Source of the DNA: Rummeliibacillus sp963792445 | GTDB lineage: Bacteria > Bacillota > Bacilli > Bacillales_A > Planococcaceae | Direction of reading: 5' to 3' | Assembly: GCA_963792445.1 (NCBI GenBank) | Contig: CAWBWO010000019.1 | Location: forward strand, 6,942-70,941 | Length of the DNA: 64,000 bases | Shown: piece after piece, positions 1-8,501 of the stretch | Layout: each line of letters opens with the position of its first letter | Position numbering within the stretch: the stretch's first letter is position 1 | Notes under the pieces: generated by a model | The model's database searches: none | Told to the model about the DNA's origin: nothing | The model's input: only the letters and a program-made list of their open reading frames with translations | Translations under genes and position numbers: made by a program

Positions 1-784
1 AACCAAATTATTCTTCAAAGTGATCGAAAAGAAGCCCCATTCATTGAAATAGATTGCAAAAGTAAAAGAAAACAGGAATTAGAGAATCTATTTTTCAGTC
101 CAATGCTCAATCAGCTATTATCCATTTTGACTGGTGGAACGATTTATTTTAAGAATATCGATTACCTGCCACTCTCATTGCAAGAAAGATTAGCAGAAAT
201 ATTATCGCAACAAGCAATTAACTACGCAACAAGGATTTCTTAAAAAATTATTTGATATTCGAATCATTTCATCTGTCAGCCAAGAAATGGACCTCAAAAA
301 TTTAAACTCATTTAGTGAAAGACTCTTTTATCTGATTAATGCGATCACGATTAGAGTGCCTCCACTGCAGGAACGGCAAGAGGATACTCAAGCATTTTTA
401 AATCAATTGATCTACTACCTTTCAGATAAATATAATCGAGACATTGTTATAACAAAAGATGCAATTCAATTTATTACTAATAGAAAATGGAAGGAAAATT
501 TGAAGGAAATAAAAGAAGTTCTTGAGCTATGTGTTCGGTCTTATCCAAACGAAAAGATCGACATGAACCTTCTTTCAAATAGCATACAAAAGACCGTACA
601 ATCTTCAGATAAGCCAATCGTTGTCAACCAATTGCTCCCTTTGAAACTAGCTAAAGAAGTAGTGGAAAAAGAACTGATTGAGATGGTAAGTCAACAAAAT
701 ATCTCATATCGCAAAATGGCTAAAATTTTAGATGTTAATCCATCTACTATTATCAGAAAAGTTAAAAAACTATCCATGTATTAA
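1..784 (+). pseudogene. Sigma-54-type AAA+ transcriptional regulator, 5'-truncated by window, frameshifted
   Basis: C-terminal half of an enhancer-binding-protein-like regulator. Bases 1-228 read as the central AAA+ domain in one frame, which stops at 241-243. The rest continues in the next frame from about 230 to 784, so one extra base near 229 explains the break. Family landmarks are the GGT-Y-F strand, the VPPLQERQED stretch and a Fis/TyrR-like helix-turn-helix near the C-terminus (ISYRKMAKILDVNPSTIIRK). The Walker B Asp-Glu (normally FLDEIG) is replaced by FKNID, and the Arg of the usual LYYRLN segment is Leu (LFYLIN). ATP hydrolysis and true sigma-54 activation are therefore doubtful. 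It lies upstream of the cyclohexanecarboxylate operon and could be its regulator. That role is inferred from position only. Confidence 0.75.
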
Positions 785-805
785 ATCATATAGGGGGAAG
801 GCCAG

Positions 806-1025
806 ATGAATGTGGCATGGAAAGTAGACCAATGGCCTAGAACCGCATTCAAATTATATGGCAGGAGCATACAGGTTCACATGCTAACATGGAATTACCC
901 GACTCAGTACATGATTAATATTTAGAGATGCACGTATTACACGCATTTATGAAGGTACCTCAGAAATTCAACGAAACATTATCGCATCAGAACTAAATAG
1001 AGAATACGAGGGGGAAAAGAAATGA
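806..1025 (+). pseudogene. Acyl-CoA dehydrogenase C-terminal remnant
   Basis: From 921 the frame reads FRDARITRIYEGTSEIQRN and continues to a TGA at 1023-1025. This is the standard acyl-CoA dehydrogenase C-terminus, including the YEGT motif with the catalytic Glu and the SEIQR flavin-contact segment. No intact upstream part exists. 806-920 looks like badly decayed sequence of the same region. The stop overlaps the start of the next dehydrogenase by ATGA, so two dehydrogenase genes were probably once coupled and most of the first has been deleted. Seen: the C-terminal signature. Inferred: the deletion. Confidence 0.7.
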
Positions 1026-2177
1026 TCAATTTTGCATTTACAGATGAACAAAATCAATTTCGGAAAATACTATCAGAATTTGCTAAAGAAGAACTTCTTC
1101 CAAACTATACAAAATGGGATAAAGAAAAAACAACACCTCGTCATCTATGGAAAAAGCTTGGAGAGTTAGGGGTAAATGGTTTACGGATACCTGAAGAATA
1201 TGGTGGTAGTGGGGCAGATTGCGTTACCACTGGGATTGCAGCTGAAGAAATTGGTCGAGGGCGATTTCAATTTAACCTATGCCGTAATGTTAAATGGTCT
1301 GGTCGGAGAGATCATCTCACAACATGCCAATCTAGAGATCAAGCAAGAATGGTTACCTCAAATTGCTAGTGGAGATAAAATAGTTGGCATTGCCATCACA
1401 GAACCTGCAGCGGGTACGGATGCTGGTGGAATCACATCTACAGCAGTAAGACAGGGTGATACCTATATTCTAAATGGCGAAAAATCAGGAATCAGTGTTG
1501 CAACATGTGGGGATGCCTTTTTGATTTTTGCTAAAACTGACCCTTCTCAAGGAAATCGCGGTATAAGTGCATTCCTTGTCCCTTCAAATGTAGATGGTTT
1601 ATCAACAAAAGGATACGAAGATATGGGGAATATCCCAATTGGACGAGGTTCGATCTATATGCATGATGTGAAAATACCTGCAACGTATCGACTTGGCGAA
1701 GAAAATAAGGGCTTTACACAAGTAATGAATGGCTTTGATTTAAGCCGATTACTCATTGGGTTACAGTGTGTGGGTGCTGCCATGCAAAGTATCGATGAAA
1801 CAATAGAGCATGTCAAAATGCGTCAATCATTTGGCAAACCGCTTGCAACAAAACAAGGTGTTGCTTTTCCAATTGTGACACATCATACACAATTGGAACT
1901 CATTAAATGGCAAGCGTATCGTGGTTTATGGCTTCGTGATCAAGGCTTAAACCATTCACAAGTTTCATCAACAGTGAAATGGTTAGGGCCAAAATATAGT
2001 GTTGATGCTATCCATGAATGTCTTTTACTCAATGGACATTACGCCTATACAAAAGAAATGCCTCTAGAACAAAGATTGCGTGATGTAATTGGTTTAGAAA
2101 TTGGTGATGGTACCGCACAAGCAAATCAAATGGTCATTGCAAAAGATTTATTTGGTAAAGAATATCGTTGTAATTAA
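1022..2177 (+). pseudogene. aliB: Cyclohexanecarboxyl-CoA dehydrogenase-like acyl-CoA dehydrogenase (AliB-like), frameshifted
   Basis: FAD-dependent acyl-CoA dehydrogenase, about 385 residues if repaired. Residues 1-80 are in one frame from 1022. The rest is in another frame that is open from about 1260 to 2177. The switch falls at a GGG run near 1260, where removing one G gives an uninterrupted protein reading EIGRGDFNLTYAVM. Landmarks are the N-terminal FTDEQNQFRK helix, ITEPAAGTDAGG (substrate loop) and RQSFGKPLA. At the usual YEGT position it reads IGDGTAQANQ, with Asp instead of the usual catalytic Glu. Its place directly before badI, aliA and badH suggests oxidation of cyclohexanecarboxyl-CoA to cyclohex-1-ene-1-carboxyl-CoA. 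The name rests on context and general similarity. The frameshift may be a sequencing error. Confidence 0.75.
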
Positions 2178-2192
2178 TAAGGAGGAAATAAT

Positions 2193-3035
2193 ATGAGTCA
2201 TTCAAAAGAAAACGTATTAAATACCGAAGGATCAACTAGATTTGAAGATATCATCTATGAGAAGAAAAAAGGAATTGCAAAAATCACGATCAATCGCCCA
2301 CAAGTTTACAATGCATTTCGTGCGCAAACAATTCAAGAACTAATCTCTTCACTTCGTGATGCTTGGGATGATAACCGAATTGGAGCAGTTATATTAACAG
2401 GAGCTGGGGAAAAGGCGTTTTGTGTTGGCGGTGACCAAAAACAAAAAGGTGACGTCGGTGGATACAATTATAACGGCGGTTTAGGTGGGGGTATTGGATT
2501 AGAAATTGAAACACTTCATCAAACAATCCGTAATATTCCAAAGCCGGTAATCGCTGCAGTCAATGGGTTTGCTATTGGTGGTGGACATGTTTTACACGTC
2601 ATCTGTGATTTAACTATTGCAGCAGACACGGCAAAATTTGGACAAAGTGGTCCGAAAGTTGGGAGCTTTGATGCAGGGTTTGGATCCGCTTATTTAGCTC
2701 GCATTGTTGGCGAAAAGAAAGCACGTGAAATTTGGTACCTCTGTGAGCAATATACAGCACAAGAATGCAAAGAAATGGGCTTAGTGAATAAAGTTGTACC
2801 TGCAAGTGAACTACAACTTGCAGCAGAGGAATGGGCGAATAAGATTTTAGAAAAGAGCCCAACAGCTATTAAAATGCTTAAATACTCATTTAATGCAGAT
2901 AGTGCAAGTATTCAAGGTATTTCACAATTAGCCATGGGCAGTCTAGCCATGTTTTATAATACACAAGAATCAAATGAAGGAAAAGAAGCATTTCTTGAAA
3001 AACGGCCAGTAGATTTCAAAAAATTCCGCGTATAA
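2193..3035 (+). CDS. badI: 2-ketocyclohexanecarboxyl-CoA hydrolase (BadI)
   Basis: Crotonase-superfamily ring-cleaving hydrolase of 280 residues. It opens 2-ketocyclohexanecarboxyl-CoA to pimeloyl-CoA. The protein has the crotonase CoA-binding segments (INRPQVYNAFRA, VNGFAIGGGHVLHVICDL). It also has the block typical of BadI/MenB: FGQSGPKVGSFDAGFGSAYL followed by ARIVGEKKAREIWYLC. The SFDAG motif separates this branch from ordinary enoyl-CoA hydratases. The start is ATG with AAGGAGG 8 bases upstream. It sits 15 bases after aliB and 14 before aliA in a tight operon. Recognition as BadI rather than MenB rests on the block above and on the flanking aliA and badH genes. Confidence 0.88.
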   Translation: MSHSKENVLNTEGSTRFEDIIYEKKKGIAKITINRPQVYNAFRAQTIQELISSLRDAWDDNRIGAVILTGAGEKAFCVGGDQKQKGDVGGYNYNGGLGGGIGLEIETLHQTIRNIPKPVIAAVNGFAIGGGHVLHVICDLTIAADTAKFGQSGPKVGSFDAGFGSAYLARIVGEKKAREIWYLCEQYTAQECKEMGLVNKVVPASELQLAAEEWANKILEKSPTAIKMLKYSFNADSASIQGISQLAMGSLAMFYNTQESNEGKEAFLEKRPVDFKKFRV

Positions 3036-3049
3036 TCGGAGGAGAAAAC

Positions 3050-4669
3050 ATGAAATTTCAAACGACATTAAACGATTCATTGATTGAACAGTATGAAAAT
3101 GTTTGGCTACAAAAAACAATTCTAGATTATTTAAACGATTCGATTGAAAAATACCCTAATAAATTAGCAATCATCGATAAGAAGAGTCAATATACGTATG
3201 CTGAACTTGGTAAAATGGTGGATCGGGTTGCACTAGGTTTAATAGAGCTTGGAATTCAAAAAGGCGATGTTGTTTCCCTTCAATTACCCAACTGGAATGA
3301 TTTTATCATTCTACATTATGCAATTACGAGAATAGGAGCGATTACGAACCCACTTATTCCAATCTATCGAGAACGTGAAATTTCCTATATGGTTGGGTTG
3401 GTAGAATCCAAAATGATCGTTATCCCAGATGAATTCCGTAACTTCGATTATACAAAGATGATTTCTGAATTACGTCCAGAATGGCCATCATTGGAACATG
3501 TTTTCGTTATAGGTGACAATGTACCGGAAACAATGGAAAACATAAGCTATTTATTTGACACACCATGGGAAGAAAAAAGTGATATTTCTTTACTTGATGA
3601 CATTGCGCATCATCCAAACGATGTGACGGAAATCATTTTCACCTCTGGTACTACAGGGAAACCAAAAGGTGTGATGCATACACATAATACGTTATGTATA
3701 TCAACGGATTACTGGATTGATCGATTGCAACTGACGAGTGATGATGTGATGTTCATGGCATCTACTTTTGCGCATCAAACAGGTTTTGGTTATGGCGTTC
3801 GCCTTCCAACTCACCATGGTGGAACTGCAGTTTATCAAGATGTTTGGGATGTTGAAGAATTTTTGCACCTGATTGAGAAAGAAAAAATCACTTATACAGC
3901 AGGTGCAACACCATTCTTGCAAGATACCGTTCAATCACCATATATTAACAAATATAATATTGAATCACTTCGAGCATTCGTTGCATTAGGTGCTCCAATA
4001 CCAAGGGTTCTTGTAAGAGAAGCGGCAAAAGTTATCCAGTTCGAAATTTTAGCTGGTTGGGGTCAAACGGAAAATGGACTGGTTACATTAACCAAATTAC
4101 AGGATTCAGAAGAAAAACTTACGGGTACTGATGGTGTTCCGTTCCCACATATGAAAGTGAAAGTGGTCGATTCTGAATTCAATGAAGTACCTCCTAATGT
4201 AGAAGGTAATTTGTTATGTAAAGGTCCAGCATTATTTGTAGGTTATTACAAGCAAATTGAAGTGACTTATTCAGAGTACCAGGAAGAATGGTTTATTACT
4301 GGAGATCGTGCAATCAAGGATGAAGATGGATATATCCGAATCACAGGTAGAAACAAAGATATTATTGTCCGTGGTGGCGAAAATATCCCTGTTGCTTATA
4401 TTGAAAATGTCTTATACGAACATCCTGATATTTTTGCTGCGCAAATTGTTGCCATTCCTGATCAACGGTTACAAGAAAGAGCGTGTGCATGTATTTGCCT
4501 AAAGCCTGATGCACCAGAGTTTACATTTGAAGGCATGCAACGGTTCTTAAAGGAAAAAGGCGTAGCAAAACAATATTGGCCAGAACGATTAGAACTATTT
4601 GGAGAATTCCCTCGAACGCCGAGTGGTAAAATACAAAAGTTTAAATTAAGAGAAATCGTAGGAGGTTGA
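3050..4669 (+). CDS. aliA: Cyclohexanecarboxylate-CoA ligase (AliA-like acyl-CoA synthetase)
   Basis: AMP-forming acyl-CoA ligase, 539 residues, full length for the family. The ATP-binding P-loop motif IFTSGTTGKPKG is at about residues 196-207. GWGQTENG (A5) is in the middle, the adenylate-binding ITGDRA Asp follows, and the C-terminal RTPSGKIQKF carries the catalytic Lys. The enzyme activates a carboxylic acid through an acyl-adenylate to the CoA thioester in the cytoplasm. Placed between badI and badH, the expected substrate is cyclohexanecarboxylate, the first step of the pathway. RBS GGAGG precedes the ATG. The last codons contain the badH ribosome site, so the two genes are translationally coupled. 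Substrate is inferred from context. Confidence 0.85.
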   Translation: MKFQTTLNDSLIEQYENVWLQKTILDYLNDSIEKYPNKLAIIDKKSQYTYAELGKMVDRVALGLIELGIQKGDVVSLQLPNWNDFIILHYAITRIGAITNPLIPIYREREISYMVGLVESKMIVIPDEFRNFDYTKMISELRPEWPSLEHVFVIGDNVPETMENISYLFDTPWEEKSDISLLDDIAHHPNDVTEIIFTSGTTGKPKGVMHTHNTLCISTDYWIDRLQLTSDDVMFMASTFAHQTGFGYGVRLPTHHGGTAVYQDVWDVEEFLHLIEKEKITYTAGATPFLQDTVQSPYINKYNIESLRAFVALGAPIPRVLVREAAKVIQFEILAGWGQTENGLVTLTKLQDSEEKLTGTDGVPFPHMKVKVVDSEFNEVPPNVEGNLLCKGPALFVGYYKQIEVTYSEYQEEWFITGDRAIKDEDGYIRITGRNKDIIVRGGENIPVAYIENVLYEHPDIFAAQIVAIPDQRLQERACACICLKPDAPEFTFEGMQRFLKEKGVAKQYWPERLELFGEFPRTPSGKIQKFKLREIVGG

Positions 4670-4674
4670 TTCAT

Positions 4675-5421
4675 ATGACAAAAAAAGTAGCATTTGTAAC
4701 AGGTGCTGGACGTGGTATTGGTCGTGAAATCGCACTAAAGCTATCACAAAAAGGTCATCATATAATCGTAACTGATGTTAATGTAGATAATGCAAATGAA
4801 ACCGTATCACTTATTGAAAATGCTGGCGGCGAAGCAGTCGCAATCTACTGTGATGTAACGAAATTAGAAAGCGTACAAGAAGCAGTTCAACTTGCGGTTT
4901 TGAAACAAGGGAAAATCGATATATTAGTTAATAATGCCGGTTGGGATAAAATCGAGCCATTTTTGAAAAGTGAACCATCTACGTGGGAGCTAATCTTAAA
5001 TATTAATTTAATGGGCCAAATTCATACATGTAAAACCATTCTGCCGTTAATGATTGAAAACGGATACGGTAAAGTGGTCAATATTGCTTCTGATTCTGGA
5101 CGTGTTGGATCGAGTGGTGAAGCCGTGTATTCTGCAGCAAAAGGTGGCGTCATCGCATTTACTAAAACACTTGCTCGAGAAATGGCAAGACATAAAATTA
5201 ACGTTAATAGCATTGCACCAGGACCAGCTGATACACCGCTGTTTAAAGAAATTGGTGAATATAATGAAGGGATTGCAACTGCCCTTGTAAAAGCAATTCC
5301 ATTTAGAAGATTGGCAAAACCTTCAGATATCGCAAATGCTGTAGCGTTTCTAGCATCAGATGAAGCAGAATATATCACTGGCCAAACATTATCAGTAAAT
5401 GGTGGATTAGCGATGGTTTAA
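4675..5421 (+). CDS. badH: 2-hydroxycyclohexanecarboxyl-CoA dehydrogenase (BadH), SDR family
   Basis: NAD-dependent short-chain dehydrogenase, 248 residues. It oxidises 2-hydroxycyclohexanecarboxyl-CoA to the 2-keto ester, the substrate of BadI. The Rossmann motif TGAGRGIG is at 9-16, NNAGWD at 86-91, and the catalytic Ser/Tyr/Lys set lies in NIASDSGRVGSSGEAVYSAAK (S139 or S141, Y152, K156). NNAGWDxxxPF and ASDxxRVGSSGEAVY are features I associate with BadH. A TTG nine bases upstream is in frame, but the ATG at 4675 is properly spaced from AGGAGG, which lies at the end of aliA. The gene overlaps nothing and ends the operon at a terminator. Confidence 0.88.
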   Translation: MTKKVAFVTGAGRGIGREIALKLSQKGHHIIVTDVNVDNANETVSLIENAGGEAVAIYCDVTKLESVQEAVQLAVLKQGKIDILVNNAGWDKIEPFLKSEPSTWELILNINLMGQIHTCKTILPLMIENGYGKVVNIASDSGRVGSSGEAVYSAAKGGVIAFTKTLAREMARHKINVNSIAPGPADTPLFKEIGEYNEGIATALVKAIPFRRLAKPSDIANAVAFLASDEAEYITGQTLSVNGGLAMV

Positions 5422-5426
5422 TCAAA

Positions 5427-5461
5427 TAAAAAACAGGAGCCTAATGTGTTCCTGTTTTTTT
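5427..5461 (+). terminator. Intrinsic terminator after badH
   Basis: A-rich left arm with AACAGGA, short loop, and right arm TCCTGTT followed by a T run. It sits directly after the badH stop and closes the aliB-badI-aliA-badH operon. Confidence 0.85.
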
Positions 5462-5595
5462 GTTGTAATTTTTCCACCGAGGATGTATGAAATTTGAAAA
5501 GTATACCGTCTGTTTATATGTACATGTATAATAAAAATTAACAATTGCAGAAATCATTCAATGAAAAATACGTATAGATATTATTATTTTTAGAA

Positions 5596-6042
5596 ATGAG
5601 GAAATTTATGTTCCTGTATTTTGGTTTATTAGGTATAGGTGTGTTGTTATTTTTTATTAGTACTTTTTTGTTTATTTCTATGTACTTAGAAAAAGAATTT
5701 ACTTTTTCCGATACATTTAAAGCACTTTCCGCATTAGTAATTGGTGGAGTATTGCTAGTAATCACCCTACCTAGCTTAAAATATATTCTTTTTAAAGAAT
5801 ACGATGTTGTAAAAGGAAATTGCGTTATTGATATAAGTTCATCTGGGCGTTCAAGCGAAGCATCGTTTGAAATGAAGGACTCAGATGAAGTATTTTATTT
5901 TAAAAACATTCCCGACTTAGCTGCCTATGGAAGGGCAGTTCCTTATTATTGTGCGGTTACTGTTACTAAGGATCATGAATTTGAAATAGGATATAAAATC
6001 TATAATGCCAAATCGAGAAAGCTTATTCTTACAAGTGATTAG
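5596..6042 (+). CDS. Hypothetical two-TM membrane protein
   Basis: 148-residue protein, family not recognised. Residues 4-30 and 44-68 form two hydrophobic membrane segments separated by a short charged stretch. The remaining ~80 residues are soluble and contain a Ser-rich ISSSGRSSEASF segment and a beta-type pattern. The start is an ATG with only a weak purine-rich upstream region, so translation may be modest. It lies alone between the badH terminator and another small membrane protein, with low-complexity AT-rich DNA on both sides. Nothing in the sequence indicates a function. Confidence 0.6.
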   Translation: MRKFMFLYFGLLGIGVLLFFISTFLFISMYLEKEFTFSDTFKALSALVIGGVLLVITLPSLKYILFKEYDVVKGNCVIDISSSGRSSEASFEMKDSDEVFYFKNIPDLAAYGRAVPYYCAVTVTKDHEFEIGYKIYNAKSRKLILTSD

Positions 6043-6309
6043 TTAATTTTTTTAATATGGATTATGCTCAATGCTCAATGGATTAAACTAAAACAAAGTG
6101 AGATTTTCGCCACCCCCTTTTTAGCGTTGATACTGGTAATTAAATTGTTACTTGGAAATAGACTTTTATCGGTTCAAAGTTTAGAAGTAACGTCAAAGTT
6201 ATTTGCGCATATGTTGTAGGGAAGAATTTTTCCTTAAATATTGGGCTGCATTATAATTTCCAGGTAATGATCATTTGTGCAAAAGAAAAGGGTAGAGGGG
6301 GATGAAGTG

Positions 6310-6498
6310 ATGGATTTTTATATCAATTTGCTTCGAAGTATATTTATGACCTTTTTCCATGATGCGATTTGGGTTGCAGGCTTTTTTTACCTATTTCTTA
6401 AAACTTTTGGAAATCCAGATCTGAATAAATTCTGCAAGTATGTAGCAATTGTAATCCTTATTATATTATTCTTATATTCGCTTATAGTTAATGTGTGA
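6310..6498 (+). CDS. Small two-TM membrane protein
   Basis: Predicted 62-residue protein starting at ATG 6310, preceded by AGAGGGGGATG at the right distance. A longer reading from GTG 6277 is possible but would bury that ribosome site. Residues about 8-30 and 42-60 are hydrophobic, so it is nearly all membrane. It carries no motif I know. It is convergent with the crotonase operon and shares its terminator. Confidence 0.5.
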   Translation: MDFYINLLRSIFMTFFHDAIWVAGFFYLFLKTFGNPDLNKFCKYVAIVILIILFLYSLIVNV

Positions 6499-6532
6499 AA
6501 TAGCTAGCACCTTTTATTATCATTCATTGCAA

Positions 6533-6571
6533 GAAAAAGCGCATGGGCATTTTCCTCATACGCTTTTTTTA
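6533..6571. terminator. Bidirectional terminator
   Basis: Inverted repeat AAAAAGCGCATG ... CATACGCTTTTTT with an A run on one side and a T run on the other. It separates the small + strand membrane protein gene from the convergent acyl-CoA dehydrogenase/crotonase operon and can serve both. Confidence 0.8.
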
Positions 6572-6610
6572 ATGTAATAAAATTAAAACTTTTATATTGT
6601 TTAGTAAATC

Positions 6611-7441
6611 TTAAGCGTTCGTTGTATTTACGTGATTATTAAAAATAGGGCGACGTTTTTCTATTACAGAAGTAACACCTTCTTGATAATCTGGTAATTC
6701 CGTAATAATGCCCATAGCGGATGAAATATAATCAAGTGACGATCTTAAACTCATTGATTGACTTTGATAAACTGCACGTTTCATAAATTGAATCGTTGCT
6801 GCAGGACCATTTGCTAATTTTTCGGCGTAGGCTAATGTGTAATCCTCTAGTTCGTGATCAGGGACTACAAATGTCACAAGACCTTTTTCTTTAGCCTCCA
6901 CTGCAGTTAATACACGCCCTGTCCAAAGCATATCTAATGCTTGATCGATTCCGACAAGTTTTGGTAAATAATAGGCTCCACCATCGCCTGGCACAATGCC
7001 GACGTTGACATAGCTTTCTGAGAGTTTCGTTGATTCCGCTACAATGCGAATATCACACATTAGAGCCATATCAAGACCCGCTCCAAATGCAAAGCCATGA
7101 ACTTGTGCAATGACCGGTTTATCGATTTCTTCCAGCAATAGCGGGATCCGTTGAACTCTTTTCCAAAGTGAATTTTTTCTAGCTAAAGCAGTTGATGTCA
7201 CATCATCTTCACTTTCAAAAAAACCTTTTCCAGCGCCCATTGCTTTAATATCGCCACCAGCACAGAAGCATTTTCCATTTCCTTTTACAATCAGTGCACG
7301 AATCGAATCAGAATCTCTCACAGTTTCAAGCGCATGAATCCATTTTTGAATCATTTCTTCACTAAATGCATTCATACTTTTGGGACGGTTTAAAGTAATC
7401 GTTGCGATGGGTCCATTTGATTCAAATAATAAATCTGACAT
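6611..7441 (-). CDS. Enoyl-CoA hydratase/isomerase family protein (crotonase)
   Basis: 276-residue crotonase-fold protein. The start MSDLLFE is chosen because AAGGAGGC lies 7 bases upstream; a longer reading to 7474 has no ribosome site. It shows CAGGDIKAMG (oxyanion-hole region) and FAFGAGLDMALMCDIRI. At the first catalytic Glu position of hydratases it has Asp (GLDMA). At the second it has Tyr (SESYVNVG) followed by GIVPGDGGAYYLP. It may therefore be an isomerase or a special hydratase instead of a classical two-Glu enzyme. It is the last gene of a three-gene operon with two acyl-CoA dehydrogenase subunits. BadK-like hydration of cyclohexene-carboxyl-CoA, or a beta-oxidation step on pimeloyl-CoA products, are both possible. 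Confidence 0.8.
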   Translation of the reverse strand: MSDLLFESNGPIATITLNRPKSMNAFSEEMIQKWIHALETVRDSDSIRALIVKGNGKCFCAGGDIKAMGAGKGFFESEDDVTSTALARKNSLWKRVQRIPLLLEEIDKPVIAQVHGFAFGAGLDMALMCDIRIVAESTKLSESYVNVGIVPGDGGAYYLPKLVGIDQALDMLWTGRVLTAVEAKEKGLVTFVVPDHELEDYTLAYAEKLANGPAATIQFMKRAVYQSQSMSLRSSLDYISSAMGIITELPDYQEGVTSVIEKRRPIFNNHVNTTNA

Positions 7442-7454
7442 TTTTGTTGCCTCC

Positions 7455-8501
7455 TTAGAAGGTTTGATATACATTTTGTGGATTGGTTAAATAAGTCCAG
7501 ATATCAGTCGATTCCGTTTTTAGCAGTTGATTTGCGATTTCTTTTTTCCAATAGTTTACTGTATAGCCTTCATCTCGCCATGCCCATAATCGACGCGTGT
7601 AATGATGGAGGCTGTGTTCGTGCGTCACACCAATTGCTGCATGGACTTGATGAGCAGAAGTAGCTACAACCTTAGCCGCTTCATCTAGTCGAATTCGTGT
7701 GTAACCCACTTCGCTAAAGCCGTCATTTGACAACAATTGTGCAATCATATTTTCAATTGCTGTAGTTGTAATCACAGCTTCACCCGCAAGAATGGCAATA
7801 TGTTGCTGCACTAATTGGAAACGATGAATTGGGCGACCAAATTGTTCGCGTTCCTTTGTATATTTGACCGTTAAATCATTCGCTTTTTCGATTGCTCCAG
7901 ATATTATGGCATTTTTGGCAGCCGTATCGAGCAAAATCAATTTATTAAGTTGATCTAATGTTAATGTAGTAGCTTGGATGATTTTCGCATTTTGAAGTGT
8001 GATTCTATCTCTTGGTTCTGCTGCTAAATTGGTCTGTGGCGTAATAGATGCCTTTTCAAGGGATATGTGAACGAGCTGGTTATCTGCAATCAACACCAAT
8101 TCATCGACATGTCGAGCCCATGGAATATTGGAAAGTGTCCCGCTGATTGTATTTCCATTTTGAATTACTTCTTGTTTTCCAATACTGTAAGTCACTTTGC
8201 TATGAGAAGTTAATAAGCCAATTTGTTCCAGCATATAGTTTGCCATTGTTGTTTCTACAAACGGAATTGGAGCAGCGTATTTTCCAATAAGGGGATAGAG
8301 GCTTAGTAAGTCATCTATATCTCCACCTGCGCCGCCAGCTAGTTCGGAACTCGTAATCTGCAATAAACCATTTTCCTCTAATATTTGCCAAACATCTTCA
8401 GCCCACATTCCTTCTTCAAGTAAATCCACGACTTCTTTTGAAAGATGGTGTTTGAAGATTTTTTCAACTACTTCGATTATCATTTCTTTAATTTCACTCA
8501 T
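7455..8501 (-). CDS. Acyl-CoA dehydrogenase, small/partner subunit
   Basis: 348-residue acyl-CoA dehydrogenase-fold protein of the divergent partner-subunit type. It has the N-terminal helical domain, an AGGAGGDIDD loop, a recognisable flavin-binding helix segment TKEREQFGRPIHRFQLVQQH, and HQVHAAIGVTHEHSLHHY near the end. It lacks the GGTSE/YEGT segment of ordinary homotetrameric enzymes. The upstream gene overlaps its start by ATGA. Pairs of this kind form heteromeric dehydrogenases such as the pimeloyl-CoA dehydrogenase PimCD or the steroid FadE enzymes. Next to a pathway that ends at pimeloyl-CoA, a PimD-like role is a reasonable inference, not proven. Confidence 0.82.
   Translation of the reverse strand: MSEIKEMIIEVVEKIFKHHLSKEVVDLLEEGMWAEDVWQILEENGLLQITSSELAGGAGGDIDDLLSLYPLIGKYAAPIPFVETTMANYMLEQIGLLTSHSKVTYSIGKQEVIQNGNTISGTLSNIPWARHVDELVLIADNQLVHISLEKASITPQTNLAAEPRDRITLQNAKIIQATTLTLDQLNKLILLDTAAKNAIISGAIEKANDLTVKYTKEREQFGRPIHRFQLVQQHIAILAGEAVITTTAIENMIAQLLSNDGFSEVGYTRIRLDEAAKVVATSAHQVHAAIGVTHEHSLHHYTRRLWAWRDEGYTVNYWKKEIANQLLKTESTDIWTYLTNPQNVYQTF

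Noticed and set aside
2614..2862. Antisense ORF within badI
   Set aside because: Shadow of the badI reading frame; no ribosome site and no domain.
2193..3035. MenB (naphthoate synthase) for the badI gene
   Set aside because: No menaquinone genes around; neighbours are aliA and badH, and the block after SFDAG fits BadI.
5022..5378. 118-codon antisense ORF within badH
   Set aside because: Composition mirrors badH codons; no start signals.
6043..6276. Further small gene between the two membrane protein genes
   Set aside because: Frames are short, lack ribosome sites and show no conserved pattern.
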